NCBI GenBank assembly: GCA_001725415.1
Contig: MEGH01000028.1
Location: 1-54,128 of the forward strand
DNA length: 54,128 nt
From: Pseudonocardia sp. SCN 73-27
Lineage (GTDB): Bacteria > Actinomycetota > Actinomycetes > Mycobacteriales > Pseudonocardiaceae
Direction: 5' to 3'
Position numbers and translations under genes: made by a program. Each line of letters opens with the position of its first letter. The stretch's first letter is position 1. Positions 41,310 to 49,817 of the stretch are shown piece by piece. The notes under the pieces are model-generated. The model made no database searches, was not told where the DNA came from, and was given only the letters and a program-made list of their open reading frames with translations.

Positions 41310-42118
41310 GGGGCCGACCTCGCGATCCCGACCGGGGTGATCAGCAGCGCGTGCGGGTACGTCACGACGGTTCGCTCCAGGTAGCCGGCCAGCACGTCGC
41401 CCGCGCCGGGGATCATCAGTGCGCCGCCCGCGAGGTGCAGCGGCAGGTCCTCGTGCCCGACGGTCAGCGCGCGCACGTTCTCCGCGATCCGCTGCAGGCC
41501 GGGCACGAGCACGGGCAGGGCCTCGCGCGGGTTCGCACGCTTGTAGGGCTCGGCCTCCTCCAGCGGGACGCGCAACGCGCCCGCGAGGACGAGGTCGAGG
41601 TGGTGCCCGCCGCCGGCGCGGTCGTCGAGACGCACGAGCTCGCCGTCGCGGTAGACGCCGACACCCGTCGACCCACCGCCCACGTCGACGACGACGCCGT
41701 GCCGCACGTCGAGGGTCCGCTGGGCGGCGGCGACCTCGTCGACGAGTGCGACCTCGTCGAAACCCGCTGCCTCGCAGACGAACGTGCAGGCGCGGGCGTC
41801 GGCGACGGGGATGCACGGGGGATAGGCGGTGGCGGCCGCGCTCAACGAGACGCCGAGCGCGTCCTGAGCCGCGTCGCGCAGTCCCCGGACCGTGGCCACC
41901 GCCCGCGCGAAGTCGACCACGACACCGTCGGCCAGCGCGCCCGACGGGCGGCTGTCGACCCACACCGGCCGGCCGCCCGCCAGCACGACGACCACGCAGC
42001 CGGCGGTGCCGAGGTCGACCCCGACCTGCAGCGGCCCGGCACCGACGTCGCCGGGGACCCCGCCCTCGGCGACCTCGGCCGCGTCGTCGAGAAGGCGGTG
42101 CACGGTGTCCACGAGCAT
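41306..42118 (-). CDS. EutJ-like actin/Hsp70-fold ATPase
   Basis: 270 aa. Phosphate loops VGVDLGTAGCVVVVLAGG and VVVDVGGGSTGVGVYRDGE with GGALMIPG near the C-terminus are the actin/Hsp70 ATPase pattern of EutJ. EutJ proteins are BMC-associated chaperone-like factors of unresolved function, commonly next to acylating aldehyde dehydrogenases, as here. Abuts the aldehyde dehydrogenase gene without a gap. Confidence 0.88.
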   Translation of the reverse strand: MLVDTVHRLLDDAAEVAEGGVPGDVGAGPLQVGVDLGTAGCVVVVLAGGRPVWVDSRPSGALADGVVVDFARAVATVRGLRDAAQDALGVSLSAAATAYPPCIPVADARACTFVCEAAGFDEVALVDEVAAAQRTLDVRHGVVVDVGGGSTGVGVYRDGELVRLDDRAGGGHHLDLVLAGALRVPLEEAEPYKRANPREALPVLVPGLQRIAENVRALTVGHEDLPLHLAGGALMIPGAGDVLAGYLERTVVTYPHALLITPVGIARSAP

Positions 42119-43507
42119 CTACAGCTCCACCGGGTCGTAGACCGTCCGCCACGGCCGCACCTCGTGCGCGATCCGCTTGATGTTGATCAGGTGCAGCGGC
42201 GTCACGTTGTCCGAGCAGATCGAACCGCTCCACGTGCCCGTCCCGAGCTGGAACGAGGGGTCGACCTCCGTCGAGAACCCCATGCCGCCGAACAACGCCG
42301 GGGTGTTGACGACGATCCGCCCCGCCGGCAGCGCCCCGAACGGCGCGATCTCCTCCGGGTCCGACGCGTGTACCGCCGTGGTGTGCCCCTCGCCGTCGAG
42401 GGCGAGGATCTCACGGCACCGACGAAGGCCCGCAGCGGGATCGGCCACCTGGTAGACCGACAGGACCGGCCCGAGGATCTCCCGCGACAGCGGGGTGTCC
42501 GCGCCGACGGTGTCGAGCTTGCAGGCCAGCACCCGCGTCGTCGACGGGACACCGAACCCGGCCAGCTCGGCCAGCTTGATCGCGGTCTGCCCCACCGAGT
42601 CCGGCCGCAGCGCGCCGCGCTCGTCGAACAGCACCCGCACCAGCGCCGTCTGCTGCGGGGCGTTCATCCAGTAGGCACCCCGGGCCTCGAACGCAGCCAG
42701 GAACGCGGGCGCGATCTCGTCGACGACGACCACCGACTGCTCGGCGACGCACGCCGTCCCGTTGTCGAAGGACTTCGAGGTGATGATCATCTCGGCGGCC
42801 TCGGCCGCGTCGGGCACGCTGGCGCCGACGTAGGCGGGCACGTTGCCGGCGCCGACCGCGATCGTCGGCTTCCCGCTGGAGTACGCGGCCCGCACCATCC
42901 CGGGCCCGCCCGTCGCCAGGACGAGCGCGATCTCCCTGCGGCTCATCAGTTCGGCGGTCGCGGGCAGGGTCGGGTTCTCCAGGCAGGAGATCAGCCCCTC
43001 GGGCGCGCCCGCCTTCCGTGCCGCCTCGGCCATGACCTCCGCGGCGCGCAGGGTGCAGCGGGCGGCACGGGGATGCGGCGCGAGCACGATCGCGTTGCCC
43101 GACTTCACCGCGGCCAGGCACTTGAACAGCGCCGTCGACGTCGGGTTGGTGACCGGGATGATGCCCGCGATGACGCCCATCGGGCAGCCGACGGCCGTCA
43201 CCCGGGCCTCGTCGTCGACCCACAGGACCCCGACCGCGCGACGCTCCAGCATCCAGCGCGCCACGAACCCCGTGTTGTAGCGGTTCTTGTGGATCTTGTG
43301 CTCGTAGACGCCGTACCCGGTCTCGTCGACGGCGAGCCGGGCCAGTTCTTCTGCTGCGGCGGTCCCGGCCAGGGCCATGGCCCGAACCCAGGCGTCGAGG
43401 GTGTCCTGGTCGGTGCCCTCGAGCTGCTCGAACGCGCGCCGCGCGGCGCGGGCCTTGACGCGGACGTCCGCGAGGCCGGCCAGGTCGGCGTCCAGTGCTG
43501 CGGTCAT
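42119..43507 (-). CDS. CoA-acylating aldehyde dehydrogenase (PduP/EutE/AdhE type), BMC core enzyme
   Basis: 462 aa. Family motifs: GVIAGIIPVTNPTSTALFKCL, AIVLAPHPRA, LATGGPGMVRAAYSSGKP, the catalytic Cys in SFDNGTACVAEQS, and MGFSTEVDPSFQLGTGTWSG. Converts an aldehyde, NAD+ and CoA to acyl-CoA and NADH inside the shell. The first 25 residues form an amphipathic helix (LADVRVKARAARRAFEQL) that could help packaging. It shows that the compartment handles an aldehyde; which one is not evident from sequence. Confidence 0.95.
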   Translation of the reverse strand: MTAALDADLAGLADVRVKARAARRAFEQLEGTDQDTLDAWVRAMALAGTAAAEELARLAVDETGYGVYEHKIHKNRYNTGFVARWMLERRAVGVLWVDDEARVTAVGCPMGVIAGIIPVTNPTSTALFKCLAAVKSGNAIVLAPHPRAARCTLRAAEVMAEAARKAGAPEGLISCLENPTLPATAELMSRREIALVLATGGPGMVRAAYSSGKPTIAVGAGNVPAYVGASVPDAAEAAEMIITSKSFDNGTACVAEQSVVVVDEIAPAFLAAFEARGAYWMNAPQQTALVRVLFDERGALRPDSVGQTAIKLAELAGFGVPSTTRVLACKLDTVGADTPLSREILGPVLSVYQVADPAAGLRRCREILALDGEGHTTAVHASDPEEIAPFGALPAGRIVVNTPALFGGMGFSTEVDPSFQLGTGTWSGSICSDNVTPLHLINIKRIAHEVRPWRTVYDPVEL

Positions 43508-43589
43508 CTCCCACCTCGGGGTCGGACGGAACTGAGGGCACGGCGGCCCGCGGGACGCCGGTCCGGCGACCCGCTGTCGAGGCGCCGGG

Positions 43590-43922
43590 TCAGCCCTTCG
43601 GGCGGGTGAGGACGGCGAGGATGCCCTCGGTCTCGCCGTGCGGGCGGGGGATGACGTGCACCGACACGACCTCGCCGGCCTTGCCCGCGGCGACCGCGCC
43701 GGCGTCGGTCGCGGCCTTCACGGCGCCGACGTCGCCCCGCACCATGACCGTCACCAGGCCGCCGCCGATCTCGCGGTGCCCGACGATCTGAACGTTCGCG
43801 GCCTTCACCATGGCGTCGGCGGCCTCGATGGCGCCGACCAGGCCCTTCGTCTCGATCAGGCCCAACGCCCCCTGCTGCTGCGTCACTGGTGCGGCAGGGG
43901 TTCCCGCGGGGGTGGTGGCCAT
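43590..43922 (-). CDS. BMC-H shell protein 2
   Basis: 110 aa. [36 protein letters not shown] (pore), [33 protein letters not shown] short N-terminal Thr/Pro/Gln-rich extension of 15 residues precedes the domain. Start ATG 43922 chosen because GGAGG lies just upstream; an ATG at 43934 would add four residues. Second gene of the BMC operon and presumably the main facet tile. Confidence 0.96.
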   Translation of the reverse strand: MATTPAGTPAAPVTQQQGALGLIETKGLVGAIEAADAMVKAANVQIVGHREIGGGLVTVMVRGDVGAVKAATDAGAVAAGKAGEVVSVHVIPRPHGETEGILAVLTRPKG

Positions 43923-43958
43923 GTCGTCCTCCATGTCGGTGGTGCTCGTCGTTGCAGC

Positions 43959-44252
43959 TCAGGCCTTGCGGTAGCGGACGGTGTCCGAGCGGATCACGGT
44001 GTCGGCGATGGCGACGACCGCGCGATCGGTCGGGACGTCGGCACCGGCGGCCACCCGTGCGGCGCCGCCCGTCGCGACCAGGACCACCTCGCCCACCCCG
44101 GCGCCGACGACGTCGACGGCCACGTAGGCCGCCCCGCTCGTCTCCTCCGGGTCGTCGTCCTCGGCGTCCTGCACCAGCAGCAGGGTGAACCGCGCGAGTC
44201 CGGGGTCCTTCACCGTCGAGACGACCTGGCCGAGCACCTTGGCCAGCTGCAT
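43959..44252 (-). CDS. BMC-P shell vertex protein (EutN/CcmL family)
   Basis: 97 aa. Starts MQLAKVLGQVVSTVKDPGL, then FTLLLVQD and VAVDVVGAGVGEVVLVATGGAAR, the standard EutN/CcmL beta-barrel pentamer pattern that caps BMC vertices. First gene of the eight-gene leftward BMC operon (BMC-P, BMC-H, AldDH, EutJ, BMC-T, LDH/MDH, ADH, PucR). Confidence 0.95.
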   Translation of the reverse strand: MQLAKVLGQVVSTVKDPGLARFTLLLVQDAEDDDPEETSGAAYVAVDVVGAGVGEVVLVATGGAARVAAGADVPTDRAVVAIADTVIRSDTVRYRKA

Positions 44253-44332
44253 GCCCGGTCACCCCCGTCGGTCGGCGGGCCGCACCGAGCGGCTCCGCTG
44301 GCCGAACGGTAGGGCGGCCCGCGACGGCGCTG

Positions 44333-44385
44333 CGTTATCCCGGACGGACAACGTCTCCGGGTGCCGTTGTCCCCGGACGCACTGG
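44333..44385. promoter_or_regulatory. Paired inverted repeats between the BMC operon and the DUF7064-like gene
   Basis: Site 1 at 44333-44353 is nearly ideal: CGTTATCC-N5-GGACAACG. Site 2 at 44365-44385 has an ideal left half (CGTTGTCC) and a poor right half; the offset is again 32 bp. It lies 81 bases upstream of the BMC-P start and 63 bases upstream of the divergent start at 44448, so it may serve both operons. Confidence 0.72.
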
Positions 44386-44447
44386 CCGCGGCACCCGGAC
44401 CGGCCAGACTGGACGGACACGACGCCCCCGTGCCAGGAGGTTCACCG

Positions 44448-45449
44448 GTGATCCGCCCCGAGGACGCGCAGTTCCACGCCCCCACCAGCGACGACCCCCT
44501 GTGGGCCGAGACCAACTACTTCGGCCTCTACGCCGGCCAGGACACCGACCGGCCCATGAACATCGGCGTCTACGGCCTGTTCCGCGAGCCGCTCGGCGTC
44601 GTCGGGTCGACGGTGTCGGTCAACAGCCGCCGCGTCACGATGCCGTGGGCCGCCGACTACTGGGACGCCTGGGAGCACCTCGTGGCCCCGGCGAGCCTGC
44701 TGGACTATTCGCTGGCCAACGGCCTGCACGTCGTCTGCTCCGAGCCCAACGAGGTCTGGGACGTCGACTACTCCGACGCCGCCGCCGACCTCGAGCTGCA
44801 CTTCCGCTACACCGCGCTCATGGAGCCCTACGACATCAACGACCCGACACAGGACCCCAAGGCCGCCGGCCGGGACATGGACAAGACCTGGGGTCACGCC
44901 TACGCCGGGCACTTCGACCAGACCGGGCACTTCGAGGGCGAGATCCGGTTGCGCGGCAGGACCACCCCGATCGACTGCGTGTCCACGATGGACCACAGCT
45001 GGGGTGTCCGTGCCGAGCGTCAGACGTCGCGGCTGAGCTGGATGCACGCCCACGTCGGCCCCGACCTCGCCCTGCACGCGCTGTTCGACTTCGACACCGC
45101 GAACGGCCCCGACGGCCCCTCCCCGCTCACGATGACCCACGGCTACGTCCTCGACAACGGCGTCGTCCGCGGCCTCGCGTCCGGCTCGGGGGAGACGACC
45201 CGGTCCGGGCTCTACCCCGAGCACGTCGAGATCAGCGTCTCCGACGCCGAGGGCCGCACCTGGGAGGCCGTCGGCGACGCGTTGACGACGTTCCCCTGGC
45301 AGTCCCAGCCCGGCGTCGTCGGCCACAACGCCCTGCTGCGCTGGACCCTCGACGGCCGCACCGCCCACGGCGAGTGCATGGACTTCGTCGGCATGGGGGA
45401 GCTGGGCCGCGTCTACGACCGCGTGCACGCCGCCGCGGCGGGCGTGTGA
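44448..45449 (+). CDS. CrtC/AttH-like lipocalin-fold protein (DUF7064/7065-like)
   Basis: 333 aa from GTG with CAGGAGG eight bases upstream. Contains NIGVYGLFREPLGVV, LELHFRYTALMEPYDIND, GHFEGEIRLRGR followed by CVSTMDHSWGVRAERQTSRLSWMHA, a pattern I associate with two-domain beta-barrel proteins related to hydroxyneurosporene hydratase/AttH that occur in terpene, steroid and aromatic catabolic loci. Enzymatic role uncertain. First of a three-gene rightward set with a HAD and a tyrosine phosphatase, divergent from the BMC operon across the paired repeats. Confidence 0.65.
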   Translation: MIRPEDAQFHAPTSDDPLWAETNYFGLYAGQDTDRPMNIGVYGLFREPLGVVGSTVSVNSRRVTMPWAADYWDAWEHLVAPASLLDYSLANGLHVVCSEPNEVWDVDYSDAAADLELHFRYTALMEPYDINDPTQDPKAAGRDMDKTWGHAYAGHFDQTGHFEGEIRLRGRTTPIDCVSTMDHSWGVRAERQTSRLSWMHAHVGPDLALHALFDFDTANGPDGPSPLTMTHGYVLDNGVVRGLASGSGETTRSGLYPEHVEISVSDAEGRTWEAVGDALTTFPWQSQPGVVGHNALLRWTLDGRTAHGECMDFVGMGELGRVYDRVHAAAAGV

Positions 45450-45456
45450 GTCCACG

Positions 45457-46383
45457 GTGAGCGCCCCGCCGGTGCAGGCGGTGATCTTCGACCTCGACGG
45501 CACCCTGGTGCAGACGCGCATCGCGTCGTGGGAGGTGTTCGAGAAGGTCAACCGGCGCCACGACCTCGGTGTCGACGAGCCCGAGCGCTACTTCGACCTG
45601 TTCCGCGGCAACATCTACGACTCGATCGCGAAGCTGTGCCGCGACGAGGCGCACGCCGCGCTCGTCCGCGACGAGTTCCTGCACCTGCTGCGCACCGAGT
45701 ACACCCCGCCGCTCGTGCCCGGTGTCGCCGACGTGGTGCGCCGCCTCGCCGGCTCCTCCACGCTGGCGGTCATGTCGTCCAACGCCATGCAGGTGCTGCG
45801 GCGGGTGCTCACCGCCAACGACCTGGCGTTCTGCTTCGCGCACGTCTTCGGTGGCGACGTCACCCCCGACAAGCGCACCGCCATGCGCACCTTCCTCGCC
45901 GACCCCGGCAGCGGCTTCGGCCGCCGCTGCGCCGCCGACTACGACGAGGCCGGCGTCCGCCCCTTGCCCGACCCCGCCGCGACCGTGCTGGTCACCGACA
46001 CCGCCGGCGACGTCCGCGACGGGCTGGAGGTCGGCATCCGCGTCGTCGGGGTGGCGTGGGGGATGCACAGCGTCGAGGAGCTGGCCGAGGCGGGCGCCGA
46101 GTTCGTCGCGCTCTGGCCGCAGGAGATCACCGCACACCTGTTGGGCGACAGCGCCTCCGAGCCCGCAACGGGCGCCTGCGCACGAGAGCCTGTGAGCGGC
46201 AACGGTCGCCATGGCGACCATTGCCGCTCACGAGGGACGGACGAGCGCGCCCGTGCGGCCGAGGTGCGCCGGTCGCGTCGCCGGGCCGCGGCGCCGCTCA
46301 CCCCTGCTGCCGCTCCACCTGCCGCCGCGTCCTCCGCCGCCGCCGAGCTCCTCGACGCCGTCCGGCGGGTGGTGCGCCGATGA
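45457..46383 (+). CDS. HAD-superfamily hydrolase with a repeat-bearing C-terminal tail
   Basis: 308 aa from GTG. Motif I VIFDLDGTLVQ, motif II LAVMSSNAMQVL, Lys in DVTPDKRTAM, motif IV VLVTDTAGDVRDG: a PGPase-like phosphatase complete by about residue 235. The last 70 residues are foreign to the family, Arg/Ala-rich, and encoded partly by a 40-base palindromic repeat (46192-46231), as if an insertion displaced the original stop. In a locus with a dikinase-like phosphoryl system, a phosphate-ester hydrolase is a plausible pathway or repair enzyme. Confidence 0.85.
   Translation: MSAPPVQAVIFDLDGTLVQTRIASWEVFEKVNRRHDLGVDEPERYFDLFRGNIYDSIAKLCRDEAHAALVRDEFLHLLRTEYTPPLVPGVADVVRRLAGSSTLAVMSSNAMQVLRRVLTANDLAFCFAHVFGGDVTPDKRTAMRTFLADPGSGFGRRCAADYDEAGVRPLPDPAATVLVTDTAGDVRDGLEVGIRVVGVAWGMHSVEELAEAGAEFVALWPQEITAHLLGDSASEPATGACAREPVSGNGRHGDHCRSRGTDERARAAEVRRSRRRAAAPLTPAAAPPAAASSAAAELLDAVRRVVRR
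46192..46231. repeat. Dispersed 40-base palindromic element (copy 2), inside a coding region
   Basis: GTGAGCGGCAACGGTCGCC-AT-GGCGACCATTGCCGCTCAC, 19-base arms with one mismatch; over 90% identical to 32756-32795. It lies within the C-terminal codons of the HAD gene, just after the conserved domain. Confidence 0.88.
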
Positions 46384-47117
46384 CCTCGTCCCCAGCGGGG
46401 AGCGGGCTCGACGGCGCCTTCAACTTCCGCGACCTCGGCGGCCTGCGCGCCGGCTCCGGCTCCCTCGTGAGGCGAGGTGTGTTGTTCCGCAGCGACACCC
46501 TCCAGGCCCGCACCCCGGCCGACGTCGCCCACCTCACCGAACGCCTGCGCCTCGAGCTGATCGTCGACCTGCGGATCGGCCCTGAAGCCGTCTCGGAGGG
46601 GCGCGGCCCCATGGCCGAGGTGCCCGTCAGCTACCTCAACGCCCCGCTGCGCGACCTCCCCGTCTCCGACCTGCCACCCCACGAGCAGAGCCTGCGGTTC
46701 TACATCGAGCACCTCGAGTCGCCGACCTCGGTGCTGTCCACGGTCGTGCGCATCGTCGCCGCCATGGCCGGGCGCCCGGTGCTGCTGCACTGCGCCGCGG
46801 GCAAGGACCGGACCGGACTCGTCGTCGCCCTGCTCCTGCGCCTGCTCGGTGTCGACGACGAGGACATCGTCGCCGACTACCTGCGCTCGGGGCTCAACAT
46901 GCCGCGCATCAAGGAACGGTTCCTCGGCTGGCCGCGCTACCGCGACCACATGGCGACGGTGCCCGGCGAGGTCTACGACGCGCTGGAGTACACGATCCGC
47001 GGCTTCCTCGCCGAGCTCGACGCCCGCTTCGCCGGCGCCCGCGACTGGGCCCACGAACGCGGCATCGCCGACGCCGACCTCGACCGCCTCCGCGCCGGCC
47101 TGCTCACCGAATCCTGA
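46380..47117 (+). CDS. Protein-tyrosine phosphatase-like phosphatase (PtpB-like)
   Basis: 245 aa. N-terminal GAFNFRDLGGLRAGSG and RSDTLQART, and the active-site loop VLLHCAAGKDRTGLVVALLL (HCxxGKDRTG with nucleophile Cys and Lys/Asp as in mycobacterial PtpB-type lipid/tyrosine phosphatases). Overlaps the HAD stop (ATGA). Two phosphatases in tandem facing a dikinase-like operon suggests phosphate-ester chemistry, but the substrate is unknown. Confidence 0.88.
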   Translation: MTSSPAGSGLDGAFNFRDLGGLRAGSGSLVRRGVLFRSDTLQARTPADVAHLTERLRLELIVDLRIGPEAVSEGRGPMAEVPVSYLNAPLRDLPVSDLPPHEQSLRFYIEHLESPTSVLSTVVRIVAAMAGRPVLLHCAAGKDRTGLVVALLLRLLGVDDEDIVADYLRSGLNMPRIKERFLGWPRYRDHMATVPGEVYDALEYTIRGFLAELDARFAGARDWAHERGIADADLDRLRAGLLTES

Positions 47118-47180
47118 CGACCCCCGCGAGGGTGTGCCCCCGGCCGGCGGACCCTCCACCCGCGCGCGACCGCACCGTCG

Positions 47181-47342
47181 TGATTCGGGCTGGGGCCGAC
47201 AGTGAGGTTGCGCCCGAGAAGAGGTCCAGCTGCGGTGCGTCACTGCGCGCCACGGGTGGACCCGGCCGCGGCGGCCAGGGCCCGCGCGCAACCTCGCTGT
47301 CCTGATCTGGGCGCCGGACGACAGGGATGTTGCGCCCGGTTC
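47181..47342. repeat. Intergenic cluster of related GTTGCGCCCG elements
   Basis: Two imperfect 40-base direct repeats (47181-47220 and 47303-47342; cores ACAGTGAGGTTGCGCCCG and ACAGGGATGTTGCGCCCG) plus one inverted copy, GCGCAACCTCGCTGT at 47286-47300, which pairs with 47199-47213 with one mismatch. The core matches the hairpin at 17517-17570. They fill the gap between the convergent phosphatase and dikinase-like genes and could act as terminators. Confidence 0.7.
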
Positions 47343-47378
47343 GCACGTCCCGCCGTAGGGCGTCATCTCGGCACGGGG

Positions 47379-49817
47379 CTACCGCAGGGCGGCCTTGCCC
47401 AGGGCCAGGCGCATGGGGCGGACCTCGCCGGCATCGACGGCGAAGCGTCGGAAGCCCAGATCGTAGAGCTGCGCGACCATCCGCTCCGAGACGCGCCCCG
47501 ACAGCCGCATCCCGACCCGGCACCCCGCGTCCTGCGCCGCGGCGACCCGGGCCAGCAGGTCCTCGACGGCCGGATCGAGTTCCACCCGCGGGTCACAGGA
47601 GAGCATGCCGCGGCGGAGGTAGTCGTCGAGCGGTTCGGCGGTGAGCAGGTGCCGGGCGGGGATGCCGAAGACCGAAGCCTGCAACGTTCGGACCTCCACC
47701 CACAGCACGTCGCCTGCGGCCGCGATCTCCTTGGCCGCGAAGGCCGCCCGCGGCCCGGTGAGATACGCGCCCACCCCGACCGACGAGCCCTGCCCGAGCT
47801 CGCGCAACGCGGCGGCCTCGGCGGCATCGGTGACGTGCCGGACGGCGAGGTGCACCCGCGACGAGCCGGCGGCGCGTTCCAGCCCGCGCAGCTGCGCCTC
47901 GACGAGCGCGGGCCGCCCGAGCGGGACGGTCAGCTCGGGGTGCCGGGTCGTGACGGCGGTCTGCTGCAGCAGCTCGCGGGCCTCGTCGGCGACGAGGTCG
48001 ATCGAGCGGACCCCGATCTCGACGTCGCCCGCGGCCGCGAGCAGTCCCGCGAACTCGGCCGCGACGAGGTCGGCGACCCCGTCGAGAGCTGTGCCCCCGT
48101 CGTCGGCGAGCAGATGCGTGACCAGCCCGTCGAGGTGCCCGGTCGCGACGAGGACGTCGTCGACCGCCGTGACCAGCCCGGACGCGCCGGCTTCCCGGGC
48201 CACCGCGACGTCGGCGGGCAACGTCACCCGCGCGAGGACCTCGGCGCCGTCGGTGGCCATGGCCAGCAGGTCGCCGAGGGCCCCGGTGGCGGCGGCGGGC
48301 GTCGACACCGCGAACCGGCCGGCGAACAGCTCGCCGGTCGCGCCGTCGAGGGAGACCTGGTCGCCCTCGTGCAGGGTCCGGCCGTCGACGGAGAGGGTGC
48401 GGGCGGTCTCGTCGACGCGCAGCGCCCCCGCGCCGACGACGCAGGTCGTCCCCAGCGCCCGGGCGACGACGGCGGCGTGGCTGGTCGAGCCGCCGGTGGC
48501 GGTGACGATGCCCTGGGCGGCGATCATGCCGTGCAGGTCGGCGGGGCTGGTGACGGTCCGAGCCAGCACGACGTCGTCGCCCGCGGCGGCGCGTTCGCCC
48601 GCCCGGTCGGGGTCGAGCACGAGCACGCCGCTGACCTGGCCGGGACAGGCGCCGATGCCCGTCGTCAGCAACCGCCCTCCGGTGCGGGCGGCCGCGACGT
48701 CGCTGTCGGCGAACCCGGGCCGCTGCACCTGCCGCACCTGCTCGACGGTGACCCCGCGCAGCGCGGCGGCGGGCGTCGCCAGTCCTTCGGTGACGAGGTC
48801 GGCGGCGATGCGGACGGCGGCCTCGGGGGTGCGCTTGGCGCTGCGCACCTGCAGCAGGTAGAGCGTCGCGCGTTCGACGGTGAACTCGATGTCCAGGACG
48901 TCGCCCTGGGCGCGTTCGAGTCCGTCGCAGGTCGTGCGCAGCTCGGCGAGCACGTCCGGGGCAAGGGCCTCGGCGACAGGGTCGGGGGTGCGGGTTCCGG
49001 CGACCACGTCCTCGCCCTGGCTGTGCGCGAGGTACTCGCCGAAGAGGCCGGGTTCGCCGGTGACCGGGTTGCGGGTGAACACGACGCCGGAGCCGGAGTC
49101 GTCGGACAGGTTGCCGAAGACCATGGACTGGACGACGACGGCGGTGCCGAGGTCGTGCGCGATCCCGTGGTGCTCGCGGTAGACACGGGCGCGGCGGGTG
49201 TTCCACGAGCGGAACACGGCCTCGATCGCGCCGATCAGCTGTGCGTGGGGGTCGCGGGGGACGGACTCGTCGGTCAGCGCCTCTTCGCACGCCGCCCAGA
49301 CCCGGTCGTACACGGCACCCGGGTCGTCGCCCGGGTCGACGGCGTCGACGAGGGTGTCGATCCCCGAACCGGGGTCGAGCGCGTCGAGCACGGTCTCGGC
49401 GTACATGGCGTGGAAGCGGGCGACGACGTCGGCCATGAACCGGCTGTCGCCGGTGACCTCGGCGAGCGCGACGGCGGCCGACCGGTCGAGGCCGAGGTTG
49501 AGGATCGTGTCCATCATCCCGGGCATCGAGATCGGCGCACCGGAGCGGACAGACAGCAGCAGCGGGACCGGGCCACCGCCGAACGTCTTGCCCGCCTTGG
49601 CCTCCAGCGCCGCGAGCCGGGAACTGACCTCGTCGACGAGCCCGTCCGGGAGGGCGGAGTCGCCGAGATACGCGCGGCACGCATCGGTCCCGATCACGTA
49701 CCCGGGCGGCACCCGCAGACCCTGGCGCGTCATCCGTGCGAGGCCGGAGCCCTTGCCGCCCAGCCGGTCCACGTCGTCCGGGTCGGCCTCGTCGAACGTG
49801 ACGGTGAAGGCGGTCAT
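47379..49817 (-). CDS. Pyruvate-phosphate-dikinase-like protein with degenerate PEP/pyruvate domain
   Basis: 812 aa (true PPDK is about 880). The ATP-grasp part is highly PPDK-like: LGGKGSGLARM, SVRSGAPISMPGMMDTILNLG, VVVQSMVFGNLSDDSGSG and GVVFTRNPVTGE. The phosphohistidine swivel is intact (TGGSTSHAAVVARALGTTCVVG). The C-terminal barrel is not: where PPDK has GIGLCRTEHMF it reads SGLVTAVDD, FGTNDLTQ is replaced by VEVRTLQAS, and the catalytic CGEHGG is VGMRLSGRV. The protein should take phosphate from ATP onto His but cannot make PEP in the usual way, so another acceptor is implied. Last gene of the four-gene operon; its start overlaps the 206-aa gene (ATGA). Confidence 0.88.
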   Translation of the reverse strand: MTAFTVTFDEADPDDVDRLGGKGSGLARMTRQGLRVPPGYVIGTDACRAYLGDSALPDGLVDEVSSRLAALEAKAGKTFGGGPVPLLLSVRSGAPISMPGMMDTILNLGLDRSAAVALAEVTGDSRFMADVVARFHAMYAETVLDALDPGSGIDTLVDAVDPGDDPGAVYDRVWAACEEALTDESVPRDPHAQLIGAIEAVFRSWNTRRARVYREHHGIAHDLGTAVVVQSMVFGNLSDDSGSGVVFTRNPVTGEPGLFGEYLAHSQGEDVVAGTRTPDPVAEALAPDVLAELRTTCDGLERAQGDVLDIEFTVERATLYLLQVRSAKRTPEAAVRIAADLVTEGLATPAAALRGVTVEQVRQVQRPGFADSDVAAARTGGRLLTTGIGACPGQVSGVLVLDPDRAGERAAAGDDVVLARTVTSPADLHGMIAAQGIVTATGGSTSHAAVVARALGTTCVVGAGALRVDETARTLSVDGRTLHEGDQVSLDGATGELFAGRFAVSTPAAATGALGDLLAMATDGAEVLARVTLPADVAVAREAGASGLVTAVDDVLVATGHLDGLVTHLLADDGGTALDGVADLVAAEFAGLLAAAGDVEIGVRSIDLVADEARELLQQTAVTTRHPELTVPLGRPALVEAQLRGLERAAGSSRVHLAVRHVTDAAEAAALRELGQGSSVGVGAYLTGPRAAFAAKEIAAAGDVLWVEVRTLQASVFGIPARHLLTAEPLDDYLRRGMLSCDPRVELDPAVEDLLARVAAAQDAGCRVGMRLSGRVSERMVAQLYDLGFRRFAVDAGEVRPMRLALGKAALR

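Noticed and set aside
41351-43609. 750-codon plus-strand open frame across the EutJ and aldehyde dehydrogenase genes
   Set aside because: Shadow of strongly supported minus-strand genes; no domain and an extreme Arg/Asp/Gly composition.
32802-44252. Interpretation as a classic RMM (aminopropanol) BMC
   Set aside because: No class III aminotransferase/phospho-lyase, APH-type kinase or amino-acid permease gene accompanies the shell genes.
47379-49817. Annotation as ordinary pyruvate phosphate dikinase
   Set aside because: The residues needed for PEP/pyruvate chemistry are missing although the ATP and His domains are conserved.
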